The position numbers were made by a program, and so were the translations under genes. A DNA stretch of 60,123 bases from positions 1 to 60,123 of the forward strand of contig DAIDHD010000025.1 of NCBI GenBank assembly GCA_027459765.1, in the 5' to 3' direction. The stretch is from Gammaproteobacteria bacterium. GTDB taxonomy: Bacteria > Pseudomonadota > Gammaproteobacteria > Steroidobacterales > Steroidobacteraceae. Below are positions 28,061-36,927 of this stretch, piece after piece (the first letter of the stretch is position 1; the number at the start of each line of letters is the position of its first letter). The notes under the pieces were generated by a model. The model was not told the DNA's origin. It ran no database searches and worked only from the letters and a program-made list of their open reading frames with translations.

Positions 28061-29089
28061 GTGAGCGCGCGTCGACGAAGAATGTCCTGGGCCCTCGGGC
28101 TCTGCCTGTCCGCGGCGGTCGCGGCCCCGTGCGGCGCCACCACGTACGTGCTCTCGAGCGAGGACCAGCAGGTCGTCGGCGAGGATCAGGTCATCACGAC
28201 CGTCTACGAGGACACGCTGTACGATCTTGCCCGCAAGTACAGCCTCGGCTCGGAGGAACTGATCCGGGTCAATCCGGGCGTGGATCCGTGGCTGCCCGGC
28301 GCCGGCAAGCGCATCGTCGTCCCCGGCCGCCACATCATTCCGCCCGGACCGCGCGTCGGGATCGTCGTCAATCTCCCGGAACACCGGCTGTACTACTTTC
28401 CAAAGCCGAAGCGCGGCGCGCCGCGCGAGGTCATCACCTATCCGGTGAGCATCGGCAAGATGGATTGGCGTACGCCGCTCGGCGAAACGCACGTCATCTC
28501 CAAGCAAAAGAACCCGACCTGGTATCCGCCGGAGGGAGTGCGCGAGGAGCACCAGCGCAACGGCGACCCCCTGCCGGCCAGCGTGCCGCCGGGACCGAAG
28601 AATCCGCTCGGCGCCTATGCGCTGCGGCTCGCGGTGGGCCGCGGGACCTATCTGATCCACGGCACCAACAATCCGATCGCGGTCGGGATGCCGGTGACGC
28701 ACGGCTGCGTGCGCATGTATCCGGAAGACGTCGAGGCGCTGTTCCCGCTGGTGCCGGTGGGCACTCCGGTGCGCCTGATCAACCAACCGATCAAGGTCGC
28801 CTGGGTCGACGGCGAGTTGCTGCTCGAGGCGCATCCGCCGGTGGATGCGCAGGGGCAGAGCGTCGAGCCGAACCTCGAGGAGTTCTCGCAGTTGCTGCAG
28901 GCGGCCGTCGGCGACCAGACCGTGGCCATCCACTGGGACTACGCCCGCGAAGTGCTGCAAAAGGCCGACGGGGTGCTGGCCACCGTCGGGCTGGAGGCGG
29001 ATCTGCCGACGTACGACAAGTCGCCATCCGTCGATGGCACCGCGGGCGGCTCGGCCCCGGCCGATCAGGGCAAGACCGCGTCACCCTGA
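28061..29089 (+). CDS. L,D-transpeptidase (LysM-YkuD)
   Basis: Periplasmic enzyme of the ErfK/YbiS/YcfS/YnhG group forming 3-3 peptidoglycan cross-links or anchoring outer-membrane proteins to murein. 342 residues: signal peptide (about 1-26), LysM-like region (TLYDLARKYSLGSEELIRVN), YkuD domain with HGTNNPIAVG and catalytic SHGCVRM-type box (THGCVRMYPEDVE). I choose GTG at 28061 (AGGA 8 nt upstream); ATGs at 28019 and 28082 are in frame. Divergent from the TonB receptor. Confidence 0.9.
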   Translation: MSARRRRMSWALGLCLSAAVAAPCGATTYVLSSEDQQVVGEDQVITTVYEDTLYDLARKYSLGSEELIRVNPGVDPWLPGAGKRIVVPGRHIIPPGPRVGIVVNLPEHRLYYFPKPKRGAPREVITYPVSIGKMDWRTPLGETHVISKQKNPTWYPPEGVREEHQRNGDPLPASVPPGPKNPLGAYALRLAVGRGTYLIHGTNNPIAVGMPVTHGCVRMYPEDVEALFPLVPVGTPVRLINQPIKVAWVDGELLLEAHPPVDAQGQSVEPNLEEFSQLLQAAVGDQTVAIHWDYAREVLQKADGVLATVGLEADLPTYDKSPSVDGTAGGSAPADQGKTASP

Positions 29090-29140
29090 TCCCGCGGGGT
29101 TCGGTCAACCGCGGGCACGGCGCCCGCGTTCTGACGTCCC

Positions 29141-30754
29141 ATGGACGCGAAGTTCTCGGTTCATGGGTTCGCCTGCCTGCTGGTCGGCGCGGTCGTCGCA
29201 TCCGCTGGATGCGCGGGGCCGCATGCGCGCGGCGCGCCGACGGGCGGCGGCTCCGCCGTGGCGACGGCGCCGCTCCGCCGTGCCGATGCCGCCTGGCTGG
29301 CGCGGATCACCTACGGCGCCGACGCGGCCACGCTCGCCGAATTCCGGGCAGACGGGCGGCGCGCCTTCCTCGAGCGCCAGCTCGATCCCGCCGGCGAGCA
29401 CTTGCCGGATCCCGTGCAGGCCCAGATCGACGCGCTCGAGGTACAGCACGCCGATCCGGGCGAACTGCTCGCGCGGGTGCAGGAGCGCAATCGCGCGATC
29501 CGCGAGCTGCCTGCGGGTCCGGAACGGATGCAGGCGCGACGCGCGCTCGCCGAGGATGGCAATCGCTTCGCGTACCAGGCGTCGGAGCGGCGCGTACTGC
29601 GCGAGCTTTACTCTCCTGCGCAGCTGCAGGAGGAGATGGTGTGGTTCTGGATGAACCACTTCAGCGTGTTTCAGGGCAAGACCGCGGTACGCTGGCTGGT
29701 GGGCGACTACGAGGAGCGTGCAATCCGTCCGCACGCGCTCGGGCACTTCCACGAACTCGTGCTGGCGACGCTCGAGCACCCGGCCATGCTCGAGTATCTC
29801 GACAATGCCCGTAACGCCGTCGGGCACTTGAACGAGAACTACGCCCGTGAGCTCATGGAACTGCACACTCTCGGTGTCGACGCCGGCTACTCGCAGGCCG
29901 ACGTGCAGAATCTCGCGCGCATCCTCACCGGCGTCGGCGTCGACACGGGTCCCGCGCGGCGCGTGCGGCCGGAGTGGCAGCGCCTCCTCGTGCGCCGCGG
30001 GGCCTTCGAGTTCAACCCGGCGCGGCACGACTTCGGCGAGAAGCGCCTGCTCGGCGTCACCATCCCGGGCTCCGGCTTCGACGAGGTCGAGCGCGCCGTG
30101 CGCCTCATCACGGCCTCGCCGGCCTGCGCGCGCTTCATCGCGCACAAGCTCGCGGTGTACTTCGTCGCCGACGATCCGCCGCCGGCGCTCGTGGCGCGCA
30201 TGGCCGAGACGTTCGCGCGCACCGATGGCGACATCGCAGCGGTGCTGCGGGTTCTGTTCACTGCGCCCGAGCTCGATGCGGCGGCCGGCAAGAAGTACAA
30301 GGATCCGACGCGCTTTCTGGTCTCGAGCGTACGCCTCGCCTACGACGGGCGGACAGTGCAGAACCCGCGCCCGTTGATCAACTGGCTGAACGCGCTCGGC
30401 GAAGGCTCGTACAGCCACCAGACGCCGGATGGCTATGCGCTCACCGAGAGCGGCTGGGCGAGCGCCGGACAGTTGAGCCGGCGCTTCGAGATCGCGCGCA
30501 ACCTGGGGGCCGGCAACGCCGCCCTGTTCGCGCCGGACGGCGGGCCGCCGGGTGTTGCCGGCGGCACCGCGGGTGTTGCCGGCGGAACCGTGGGTGTTGC
30601 CGGCGGCGGACTTCCACAGCTCGCCTCGCCGGTCTATTACGCGGTGCTGGATCCCTGGCTCGCGCAGGCTACGCGCGCGGCGCTCGCCAAGGCGGCGACG
30701 CAGGTCGAGTGGAACACTTTCTTGTTGGCCTCGCCGGACTGGAATTACTTTTGA
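29141..30754 (+). CDS. DUF1800 family lipoprotein
   Basis: 537-residue protein with lipobox ASAGC (Cys24) and the DUF1800 core (RRADAAWLARITYG, MVWFWMNHFSVF, ENYARELMELHTLGV, FNPARHDFGEKRLLG). DUF1800 genes are typically followed by DUF1501 genes, as here with a 16-bp gap; the pair is probably exported and membrane-associated, but no reaction has been assigned. Residues about 470-490 are a GVAGG tandem repeat encoded by three 21-bp units. Start ATG at 29141 has only a weak Shine-Dalgarno. Confidence 0.9.
   Translation: MDAKFSVHGFACLLVGAVVASAGCAGPHARGAPTGGGSAVATAPLRRADAAWLARITYGADAATLAEFRADGRRAFLERQLDPAGEHLPDPVQAQIDALEVQHADPGELLARVQERNRAIRELPAGPERMQARRALAEDGNRFAYQASERRVLRELYSPAQLQEEMVWFWMNHFSVFQGKTAVRWLVGDYEERAIRPHALGHFHELVLATLEHPAMLEYLDNARNAVGHLNENYARELMELHTLGVDAGYSQADVQNLARILTGVGVDTGPARRVRPEWQRLLVRRGAFEFNPARHDFGEKRLLGVTIPGSGFDEVERAVRLITASPACARFIAHKLAVYFVADDPPPALVARMAETFARTDGDIAAVLRVLFTAPELDAAAGKKYKDPTRFLVSSVRLAYDGRTVQNPRPLINWLNALGEGSYSHQTPDGYALTESGWASAGQLSRRFEIARNLGAGNAALFAPDGGPPGVAGGTAGVAGGTVGVAGGGLPQLASPVYYAVLDPWLAQATRAALAKAATQVEWNTFLLASPDWNYF
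30550..30612 (+). repeat. Three tandem 21-bp repeats inside the DUF1800 gene
   Basis: Units start at 30550, 30571 and 30592, each beginning GGGTGTTGCCGGCGG; the last six bases of the third unit have drifted. The repeat is in frame and encodes GVAGGT-type heptads, so copy number can change without breaking the gene. Confidence 0.9.
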
Positions 30755-30770
30755 TTTCGGGGTGCGTACC

Positions 30771-31967
30771 ATGAATCGACGGGAACTCGTCCGACTCCTC
30801 GCCGGCGCCGCGTTCACGGGCGCCGCCGGCCGGTTGTACGCGGCGCCGGCGGGCGGCCCGCGCTTCCTGCTGGTATTCCTGCGCGGTGGCTACGACGCGG
30901 CGAATCTGCTGGTGCCCTATGCCAGCAACTACTACTACGAGGCGCGCCCCAATCTCGCCATTGCGCGGCCGGACCCGGCCTCGACCACGGGCGCGCTGGC
31001 GCTCGACGCGGATTGGGCGCTCGCCCCGGCCGTGCGCGACACCATCGGCGCGATGTACGGGCGCGGCGAGGCCGCCTTCGTGCCGTTCGCGGGAACCGAG
31101 GACCTCTCCCGCAGCCACTTCGAGACCCAGGACAGCATCGAACTCGGGCAACCGCTCGGCGGCAGCCGCGACTACCGCTCCGGCTTCCTCGGTCGACTGC
31201 TCGAGGTCGTGTCGCCGGGCGCCGAGGCGGTGCCCATCGCCTTCACCCAGGCACTGCCGCTCGCCTTCCAGGGCGTGCGGAGCGTGCCCAACCTGTCCCT
31301 GGCGCACGTCGGCCGCTCGCCGTTCGACGAGCGCCAAGCGCACATTCTGGCGGACCTGTACGCAGGTCGGTCGCTCGAGCCGATGGTGCGCGAGGGCCTG
31401 GAGCTGCGCCACGAGGTGGCGCAGGACATGAGCGATGAGATGAACCGCTCCGGTCGCAATGCAGTGCCCGCGCGCGGCTTCGAGCTGGAGGCGGAGCGCA
31501 TGGGGGTACTCATGCGCGACAAGTATCGCCTCGGCTTCGTCGACGTCGGTGGCTGGGACACGCACGTCGGCGAGGGCGGGGCGGAGGGGACGCTTGCGAC
31601 CCACCTCAAGAGCCTGGGCCAGGGCCTCGATGTGTTCGCACGCACGCTCGGAGACGCCTGGCGCGACACCGTGGTGGTGGTGGTGTCGGAATTCGGACGC
31701 ACCTTCCGCGAGAACGGCAATCGGGGCACGGATCACGGCCACGGTACCGTCTATTGGGTGCTCGGCGGGGCGGTGGCCGGCGGTGCCGTGCGCGGCGAGC
31801 AGCGACGGGTGGCGCGCGACACCCTCCTGCAGGACCGCGACTACCCGGTGCTCAACGACTACCGCGCCGTTCTCGGCGGGATGTTCCGGCGGCTCTGGGG
31901 ATTGTCCCCGACGCAGTGCACGCACGTCTTTGCCCGCGTCGAGCCCGCGGATCTGAAGCTCGTCTGA
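30771..31967 (+). CDS. DUF1501 family exported protein
   Basis: 398-residue protein of the DUF1501 family, which belongs to the alkaline phosphatase/sulfatase-like fold. It begins MNRRELVRLLAG, a Tat-like twin-arginine signal. Family motifs are FLRGGYDAANLLVPY, SRSHFETQDSIELG, VDVGGWDTHVGEGG and VVVVSEFGRTFREN with TDHGHG, the conserved Asp/His cluster. Partner of the preceding DUF1800 lipoprotein; the function of the pair is unknown. Confidence 0.9.
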   Translation: MNRRELVRLLAGAAFTGAAGRLYAAPAGGPRFLLVFLRGGYDAANLLVPYASNYYYEARPNLAIARPDPASTTGALALDADWALAPAVRDTIGAMYGRGEAAFVPFAGTEDLSRSHFETQDSIELGQPLGGSRDYRSGFLGRLLEVVSPGAEAVPIAFTQALPLAFQGVRSVPNLSLAHVGRSPFDERQAHILADLYAGRSLEPMVREGLELRHEVAQDMSDEMNRSGRNAVPARGFELEAERMGVLMRDKYRLGFVDVGGWDTHVGEGGAEGTLATHLKSLGQGLDVFARTLGDAWRDTVVVVVSEFGRTFRENGNRGTDHGHGTVYWVLGGAVAGGAVRGEQRRVARDTLLQDRDYPVLNDYRAVLGGMFRRLWGLSPTQCTHVFARVEPADLKLV

Positions 31968-32010
31968 CCCGGTCTCTGCTAGCATCCCTCTCTAAAAGGG
32001 AGGGGATGCC

Positions 32011-33546
32011 ATGCGTACGACGGGTCGCGTTCGGGTGTCGACGGAGCGCCGCACGGCGCTGAAACTCTTGCTGGCGACGGGCGTGATGGCCGCCGAGCCG
32101 CGCTGGAGCCGCGCTTCCGCGGCGAGCGATTTGAAGGCGATCCGGGCGCAGGTATCGGCCCAGCACGCCGCCAACGTCAAGCGCCTGCAGGACTGGATTC
32201 GGGTGCCGGGCATCGCGGCGGAGAACTCGCACATCACCGAGGCCTGCACCTTCACCGAAGCGCTGCTGCGCGACGCCGGCTTTCAGCACGTCGAGCAGGT
32301 GCCGACGCGGGGCCACCCCGGCATTTTCGCCACCCTCGATGCGGGCGCCAAGCGCACCCTCGGCCTGTATTTCATGTACGACGTGAAGCAGGTGAACCCG
32401 GCGGAGTGGTCCTCGCCGCCATTCGAGGCCGCGTTGGTCGACAAGCCCGGCTTCGGCAAGGTCGTCGTCGGTCGCGGCGCCGTCAACCAGAAAGGTCCCG
32501 AGGCGACGTTCCTCGCGGCGCTGCACGCCATCCGGGCGTCCGGGCGCAAGCTGCCGGTGAATCTCGTGCTGGTGGCGGAGGGGGAGGAGGAAATCGCCTC
32601 GCCGCACTTCGCCGACGTGGTGCGCCGCCCGGACGTGCTCGCGGCACTGAAGCGCTGCGAGGGGGTGTTCATGCCCTTCGCCGCACAGGATCCGGACGGG
32701 GGCGTGGACATCAATCTGGGCGCCAAGGGCGTGATGGAGCTCGAACTGGTCGCGAGTGGCGCGGACTCCGGCTTCGGCCCCGCGAAAGACGTGCACTCGA
32801 GCCTCAAGGCCGCGCTCGACAGTCCCGCCTGGCGGCTCGTGCAGGCGCTCAACACCCTCGTTTCGGCCGACGGCAACGATCCGGCCATCGAGGGCTGGTA
32901 TGACGACGTGGTGCCGTTGAACGCGCACCAGAAGATGCTCATCGCGGAGCGCGTCGCGCACAGCCACGAGGCGACTATGATGAAGTCGCTCGGCGTGAAG
33001 CACTGGGTGCGCAACGTGAGCTATCCCGAGGCCCTGGAGCGGCTGGCGGGCGAGCCCACGGCCAACATCGAAGGCCTGGTGGCGGGTTACACCGGCCAGG
33101 GCGGCAAAACCATCCTGCCCGGACGGGCGGTGGCCAAGATGGATTTCCGGCTGGTGCCGAACCAGACCTTCGAAGGCGCGCAGCGCAAACTCAAGGCGCA
33201 CCTCGCGAAGCACGGCTTTGCGGACATCGAGGTGCACGTCACCGGCGGTTACGATCCGACCACGACCGACGAGAATTCGCGCATGATTCGGGTGAGCGAG
33301 GCGGTGTATCGACGGCACGGCATCGAGCCGAGCTTGAACCCCCGTCTCGGCGGCTCCTGGCCCGGGTACCTGTTCACCGGCGATCCGCTGCGCCTGCCGG
33401 CGGGACACTTCGGGCTCGGTCACGGCTCGGGCGCGCACGCACCGGACGAGTACTACGTGATCGAGAGCAGCAACCCCAAGGTCGCGGGCCTCGACGACGC
33501 CGTCATGTCGTACGTCGAATACCTGTACGACTTCGGCGCGCGCTGA
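32011..33546 (+). CDS. M20 family peptidase-like protein with altered metal ligands
   Basis: 511-residue exported protein of the M20/ArgE/DapE family, with a Tat-like start (STERRTALKLLLATG). The fold is clear (GRGAVNQKGPEATFLAA, VAEGEEEIASPHF, GLGHGSGAHAPDEY). However, the first Zn ligand, normally His in GHxD, reads FMYD, and the bridging Asp of the DDKG motif reads NQKG. The Glu pair and the late His remain. I recall a subfamily with this pattern, so it may bind one metal or act on another substrate. AGGGAGGGG precedes the ATG at 32011. Next gene 11 bp downstream. Confidence 0.8.
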   Translation: MRTTGRVRVSTERRTALKLLLATGVMAAEPRWSRASAASDLKAIRAQVSAQHAANVKRLQDWIRVPGIAAENSHITEACTFTEALLRDAGFQHVEQVPTRGHPGIFATLDAGAKRTLGLYFMYDVKQVNPAEWSSPPFEAALVDKPGFGKVVVGRGAVNQKGPEATFLAALHAIRASGRKLPVNLVLVAEGEEEIASPHFADVVRRPDVLAALKRCEGVFMPFAAQDPDGGVDINLGAKGVMELELVASGADSGFGPAKDVHSSLKAALDSPAWRLVQALNTLVSADGNDPAIEGWYDDVVPLNAHQKMLIAERVAHSHEATMMKSLGVKHWVRNVSYPEALERLAGEPTANIEGLVAGYTGQGGKTILPGRAVAKMDFRLVPNQTFEGAQRKLKAHLAKHGFADIEVHVTGGYDPTTTDENSRMIRVSEAVYRRHGIEPSLNPRLGGSWPGYLFTGDPLRLPAGHFGLGHGSGAHAPDEYYVIESSNPKVAGLDDAVMSYVEYLYDFGAR

Positions 33547-33557
33547 GGCTGACGGCC

Positions 33558-34400
33558 ATGAACCACGACGCCGGGGCCTGCCGCCCCGTCAATTGGGCGC
33601 TGCTCGCCGTTGCGGTACTCGGCTCCCTCTCGGGTGGCTTGGCCCGCGGCGCGGCGCCATCGAGCGCGCCGAGTCTCAACGACGTGTACGCGATCCTCGC
33701 CACCAAGCGATTCGTCGATCTGACGCACTCCTTCGGGCCGCAGACGCCGCACTGGAAGGGCTTCGGGGAGATGAAGGTCCGCACGCTCTATACGATCGAC
33801 AAGGCCGGCTTTCACGTCGAGGAGTACTGCCACGTCGGCCAGTGGGGCACGCACGTCGATCCTCCGGCGCATTTTCACGAGGGGTTGAAGACCGTCGATC
33901 AAATCGATCCGAAGGACATGCTGTTGCCGCTGGTGGTGATCGACGTGCACGACCAGGTCGCGCGCAATCCGGATTACGTGCTCACCGTCGCCGACGTGCA
34001 GTCCTGGGAGAGGCGCCACGGGCGCATCCCCGCGCATGCCTTCGTGGCCATGCGCACCGACTGGTCGAAGCGCTGGCCCGACGACGACGCCATGCAGAAT
34101 CGCGACGGCGCCGGTGTCGCGCACTACCCGGGCTGGAGCCTGCCGGTGCTGAAGCTCCTGTACGAGGACCGCCGGATCGCGGCGTCGGGTCACGAAACCA
34201 CGGACACGGATCCCGGTCTCGCCACCACCAAGGACGACTACTCCCTCGAGTCGTACGTCCTGGGAACCAACCACTATCAGATCGAGCTCTTGGCGAATCT
34301 CGACCAGGTGCCGGAAGCCGGTGCGCTGGTGATGGTCAGCTTCCCGAAGCCCGAGCACGGGTCGGGGTTCCCCGCCCGCGTCATCGCCATCCTGCCGTGA
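33558..34400 (+). CDS. Cyclase family protein (kynurenine formamidase-like fold)
   Basis: 280-residue exported protein of the PF04199 cyclase/metal-dependent hydrolase family. The metal motif is intact: GQWGTHVDPPAHFHEG, with a later GHETTDTD. An N-terminal hydrophobic segment (about 12-30) acts as signal peptide, which is unusual for kynurenine formamidase itself, so another amide or lactone substrate in the periplasm is likely. Tightly placed between the M20-like gene (11 bp) and the CMD gene (14 bp), forming an operon. Confidence 0.85.
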   Translation: MNHDAGACRPVNWALLAVAVLGSLSGGLARGAAPSSAPSLNDVYAILATKRFVDLTHSFGPQTPHWKGFGEMKVRTLYTIDKAGFHVEEYCHVGQWGTHVDPPAHFHEGLKTVDQIDPKDMLLPLVVIDVHDQVARNPDYVLTVADVQSWERRHGRIPAHAFVAMRTDWSKRWPDDDAMQNRDGAGVAHYPGWSLPVLKLLYEDRRIAASGHETTDTDPGLATTKDDYSLESYVLGTNHYQIELLANLDQVPEAGALVMVSFPKPEHGSGFPARVIAILP

Positions 34401-34414
34401 GTGCCGGAGGTTCA

Positions 34415-34810
34415 ATGAGCAACAAGCCCGTCGAATACGCCGATGCGACGCCGCGGGTGCGCGCGGTCTACGACGACATCATGGCGACCCGGGGTACCGA
34501 CTGGATCAACAATTTCTGGAAACATCTCGCCCGGGATCCCGCCACGCTCGAACGCATCTGGAGCAACGTCAAGCAGGTCATGGGCCCCGGTGCGCTCGAT
34601 CCGCTCACCAAGGAACTGATCTACGTTGCGGTCAGCGTCACCAACAACTGCCGCTACTGCATCGCCTCGCACACCGCGGGCGCCCGGGCCAAGGGCATGA
34701 CCGAGGCGCAGTTCGCCGAGCTCCTGGCGATCGTCGGTCTCGCCAACGAGACCAACCGCCTGGCCGTCGGTTACGACGCACCGGTCGACGCGCGCTTCGT
34801 CGAGACTTGA
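34415..34810 (+). CDS. Carboxymuconolactone decarboxylase family protein (AhpD-like)
   Basis: 131-residue cytosolic protein. The AhpD-type motif is present: Glu of KELIYVAV followed by CRYCIASH, giving the redox CXXC and the proton-relay His. It could be a thiol peroxidase-like or decarboxylase/isomerase enzyme; no choice can be made from the sequence. GGAGG lies 4 nt before the ATG at 34415, which excludes the longer open frame upstream. Last gene of the M20/cyclase operon. Confidence 0.88.
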   Translation: MSNKPVEYADATPRVRAVYDDIMATRGTDWINNFWKHLARDPATLERIWSNVKQVMGPGALDPLTKELIYVAVSVTNNCRYCIASHTAGARAKGMTEAQFAELLAIVGLANETNRLAVGYDAPVDARFVET

Positions 34811-34886
34811 GGACGGCGTTTCGGGTCGGGAGCCTTCCATCGATAGCGCAAACGAGATCGCCGCCGGACAGGCACCCGGCGGCGCC

Positions 34887-36860
34887 GTGTTCCTGAGCTA
34901 CGCCTCCGAGGACTCGCCGGCCGCCCGGCGCATCTGCGACTCGCTGCGGGCCGCCGGTATCGAGGTCTGGTTCGACCAGAGCGAGCTGCGCGGTGGGGAT
35001 GCCTGGGATCGGTCCATCCGCGAGCAGATCCGGCGCTGTCGCCTGTTCGTGCCGGTGATTTCCGCGCGCACCGACGCGCGGCCGGAAGGGTACTTTCGGC
35101 GCGAGTGGAAACTCGCCGTGGACCGGACCCACGACATGTCCGAGCGCGTTCCCTTCCTGGTGCCGGTCGTCATCGACGATACCGGTCAGGCGCAGGCGGA
35201 CGTGCCGGACCGCTTCCGCGACGTACAGTGGACGCGCCTGCCGGGCGGCGAGGTGTCTGAGGCGTTCGTGGAGCGCCTTCGACGACTCCTGAATCCGGCA
35301 GAGGCGATTTCGGAAGCCGGGACGCGCGCGGCCGCGGGACCCGTGACGCGGGCGTCCTCGTCGGGTCGATCCGTCGCGAGCCGGCCCATGCGCCGGTGGC
35401 CACTCTGGGTCGCCGCCGCCGCCGCGGGCCTCGGTTATCTCGTCGTCGTCAACCGGCATACCGCATCGGGGCCACCGGCATTCGTACCGCCACCGCACTC
35501 CGTCGCCGTGCTGCCGTTCGTGAACATGAGCGGTGACAAGGCACAGGACTATTTTTCCGACGGTCTTTCCGAAGAGCTCCTGAACGATCTGGCGCGTATC
35601 AACGAACTGCAGGTCGCGGCGCGCACCTCATCGTTCGCCTTCAGGAGCCAGAGCCTCAATACCGCGACCATCGCCCGTGAGCTGAACGTCGGCGCCATCC
35701 TGGAGGGCAGCGTGCGCCGCTCCGGCCACACGGTGCGGGTCAGTGCGGAGCTGATCAACGCGGTCACGGGATTCAATCTCTGGTCGCAGACGTACGACCG
35801 GGATTTCGGCGACGTGCTGACCTTGCAGTCCGAGATCGCCAACGCCGTGGCGGGCGCTCTCAAGGTCACGCTCCTCGGCGACGTGAACGGGAAGGTGGAG
35901 CTCGGCGGTACTCGCGATCCGGCCGCCTTCGACGCCTACCTTCGGGGCTGGAATCTGCGGCGCACCGCCAAGGACGAAAGCGGCTACCGTGCCGCGGTCG
36001 ATGCCTTCAGCGCCGCGATCGATCGCGATCCGGGCTTTGCGCTCGCCTATGCCCGCCGGTCCCTCGCCTACGTGGAAGTCGAGAAATTTGCCTCGACGGC
36101 GCCCGAGCGCCATCTGGCGTTCGAGCACGTCGAGACGGATGCGCGCAAGGCGATTGCGCTCGCCCCGGACCTGGCCGAGGGCCACGCCGCCCTGGCGACG
36201 TTCCTGGAGTACACGCTCGACTTTCGCGGCGCCAATACCGAGCTCGAGCGCGCGGTGGCGCTGGCCCCGGGCGACGCCGACGTATTGCGGCCCTACAGCC
36301 GCCTCGCGAGCGCCATGGGGCACGCCGACGCCGCCATCGCCGCCGCACGCAAGTCCGCGCTCCTCGATCCGCTGAGCGCCAGCAGTCACCGCTTCCTTGG
36401 ACTCGCGCTGTACCGTGCACGCCGCTATGAGCAAGCCGTGGCCGCGCTGACCGACGGCTTGGCCGTCGACCCGGACGACGCCTTGACCTACGCGCTGCGC
36501 GGATTTGCTTACTACGAATTGCACGACTACGCGGCGGCACGCGCCTCCTGCGAGAGCAAGCCCGACGTCGAGGTGAGCCAGATCTGCCTCGCCATGGTGT
36601 ACGACAAGCTCGGCCGCCGTGCGGAAGCCGACGCGATGCTCGAGCGCCTGACCGCCAAGCGCGGCGAGGGGCTTGCCTACCAGTACGCCGAGATCCACTC
36701 GCAGCGGGGCGATACCTCCAAGGCGATCGGATGGTTGGAGACTGCGCTCAAGCTGCAGGATCCGGGGCTCAGCCTGTTGAAGACGGATCCGCTGCTGGAT
36801 CCGCTGCGAGCGGAAGCGCGCTTCCGCGAGATCGAGCGGAGCTTGAATTTCCCGGATTGA
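34887..36860 (+). CDS. TIR domain / TM / TolB-like / TPR protein
   Basis: 657 residues from GTG 34887. Domains: TIR (about 1-130; VFLSYASED, GIEVWFDQSELRGGDAW, and Glu73 in RREWKLA at the position of the NADase catalytic Glu); a basic Ser-rich linker; one TM helix (about 171-188); a TolB-N/FlgO-like domain (about 198-325; SVAVLPFVNMSGD, YFSDGLSEELLNDLARI); then about eight TPR-like helical pairs (340-650). TIR would face the cytosol and TPR the periplasm. The true start may be an AUC at 34839 with a good Shine-Dalgarno (GGGAG, 6-nt gap), adding 16 residues before the TIR strand. Function unknown: signalling or NAD-depleting defence are both possible. Confidence 0.8.
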   Translation: MFLSYASEDSPAARRICDSLRAAGIEVWFDQSELRGGDAWDRSIREQIRRCRLFVPVISARTDARPEGYFRREWKLAVDRTHDMSERVPFLVPVVIDDTGQAQADVPDRFRDVQWTRLPGGEVSEAFVERLRRLLNPAEAISEAGTRAAAGPVTRASSSGRSVASRPMRRWPLWVAAAAAGLGYLVVVNRHTASGPPAFVPPPHSVAVLPFVNMSGDKAQDYFSDGLSEELLNDLARINELQVAARTSSFAFRSQSLNTATIARELNVGAILEGSVRRSGHTVRVSAELINAVTGFNLWSQTYDRDFGDVLTLQSEIANAVAGALKVTLLGDVNGKVELGGTRDPAAFDAYLRGWNLRRTAKDESGYRAAVDAFSAAIDRDPGFALAYARRSLAYVEVEKFASTAPERHLAFEHVETDARKAIALAPDLAEGHAALATFLEYTLDFRGANTELERAVALAPGDADVLRPYSRLASAMGHADAAIAAARKSALLDPLSASSHRFLGLALYRARRYEQAVAALTDGLAVDPDDALTYALRGFAYYELHDYAAARASCESKPDVEVSQICLAMVYDKLGRRAEADAMLERLTAKRGEGLAYQYAEIHSQRGDTSKAIGWLETALKLQDPGLSLLKTDPLLDPLRAEARFREIERSLNFPD

Positions 36861-36905
36861 GCGTGATCGCGTGCGCCGTCGCGACGGTCTTGCGGATCAA
36901 GTCGG

Positions 36906-36927
36906 GCGGAGCGGGGTCTCGCTCCGC
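36906..36927. terminator. Terminator between convergent genes
   Basis: Perfect 8-bp inverted repeat GCGGAGCG/CGCTCCGC with a 6-nt loop, exactly in the gap between the TPR gene and the convergent NTF2-like gene. Confidence 0.55.
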
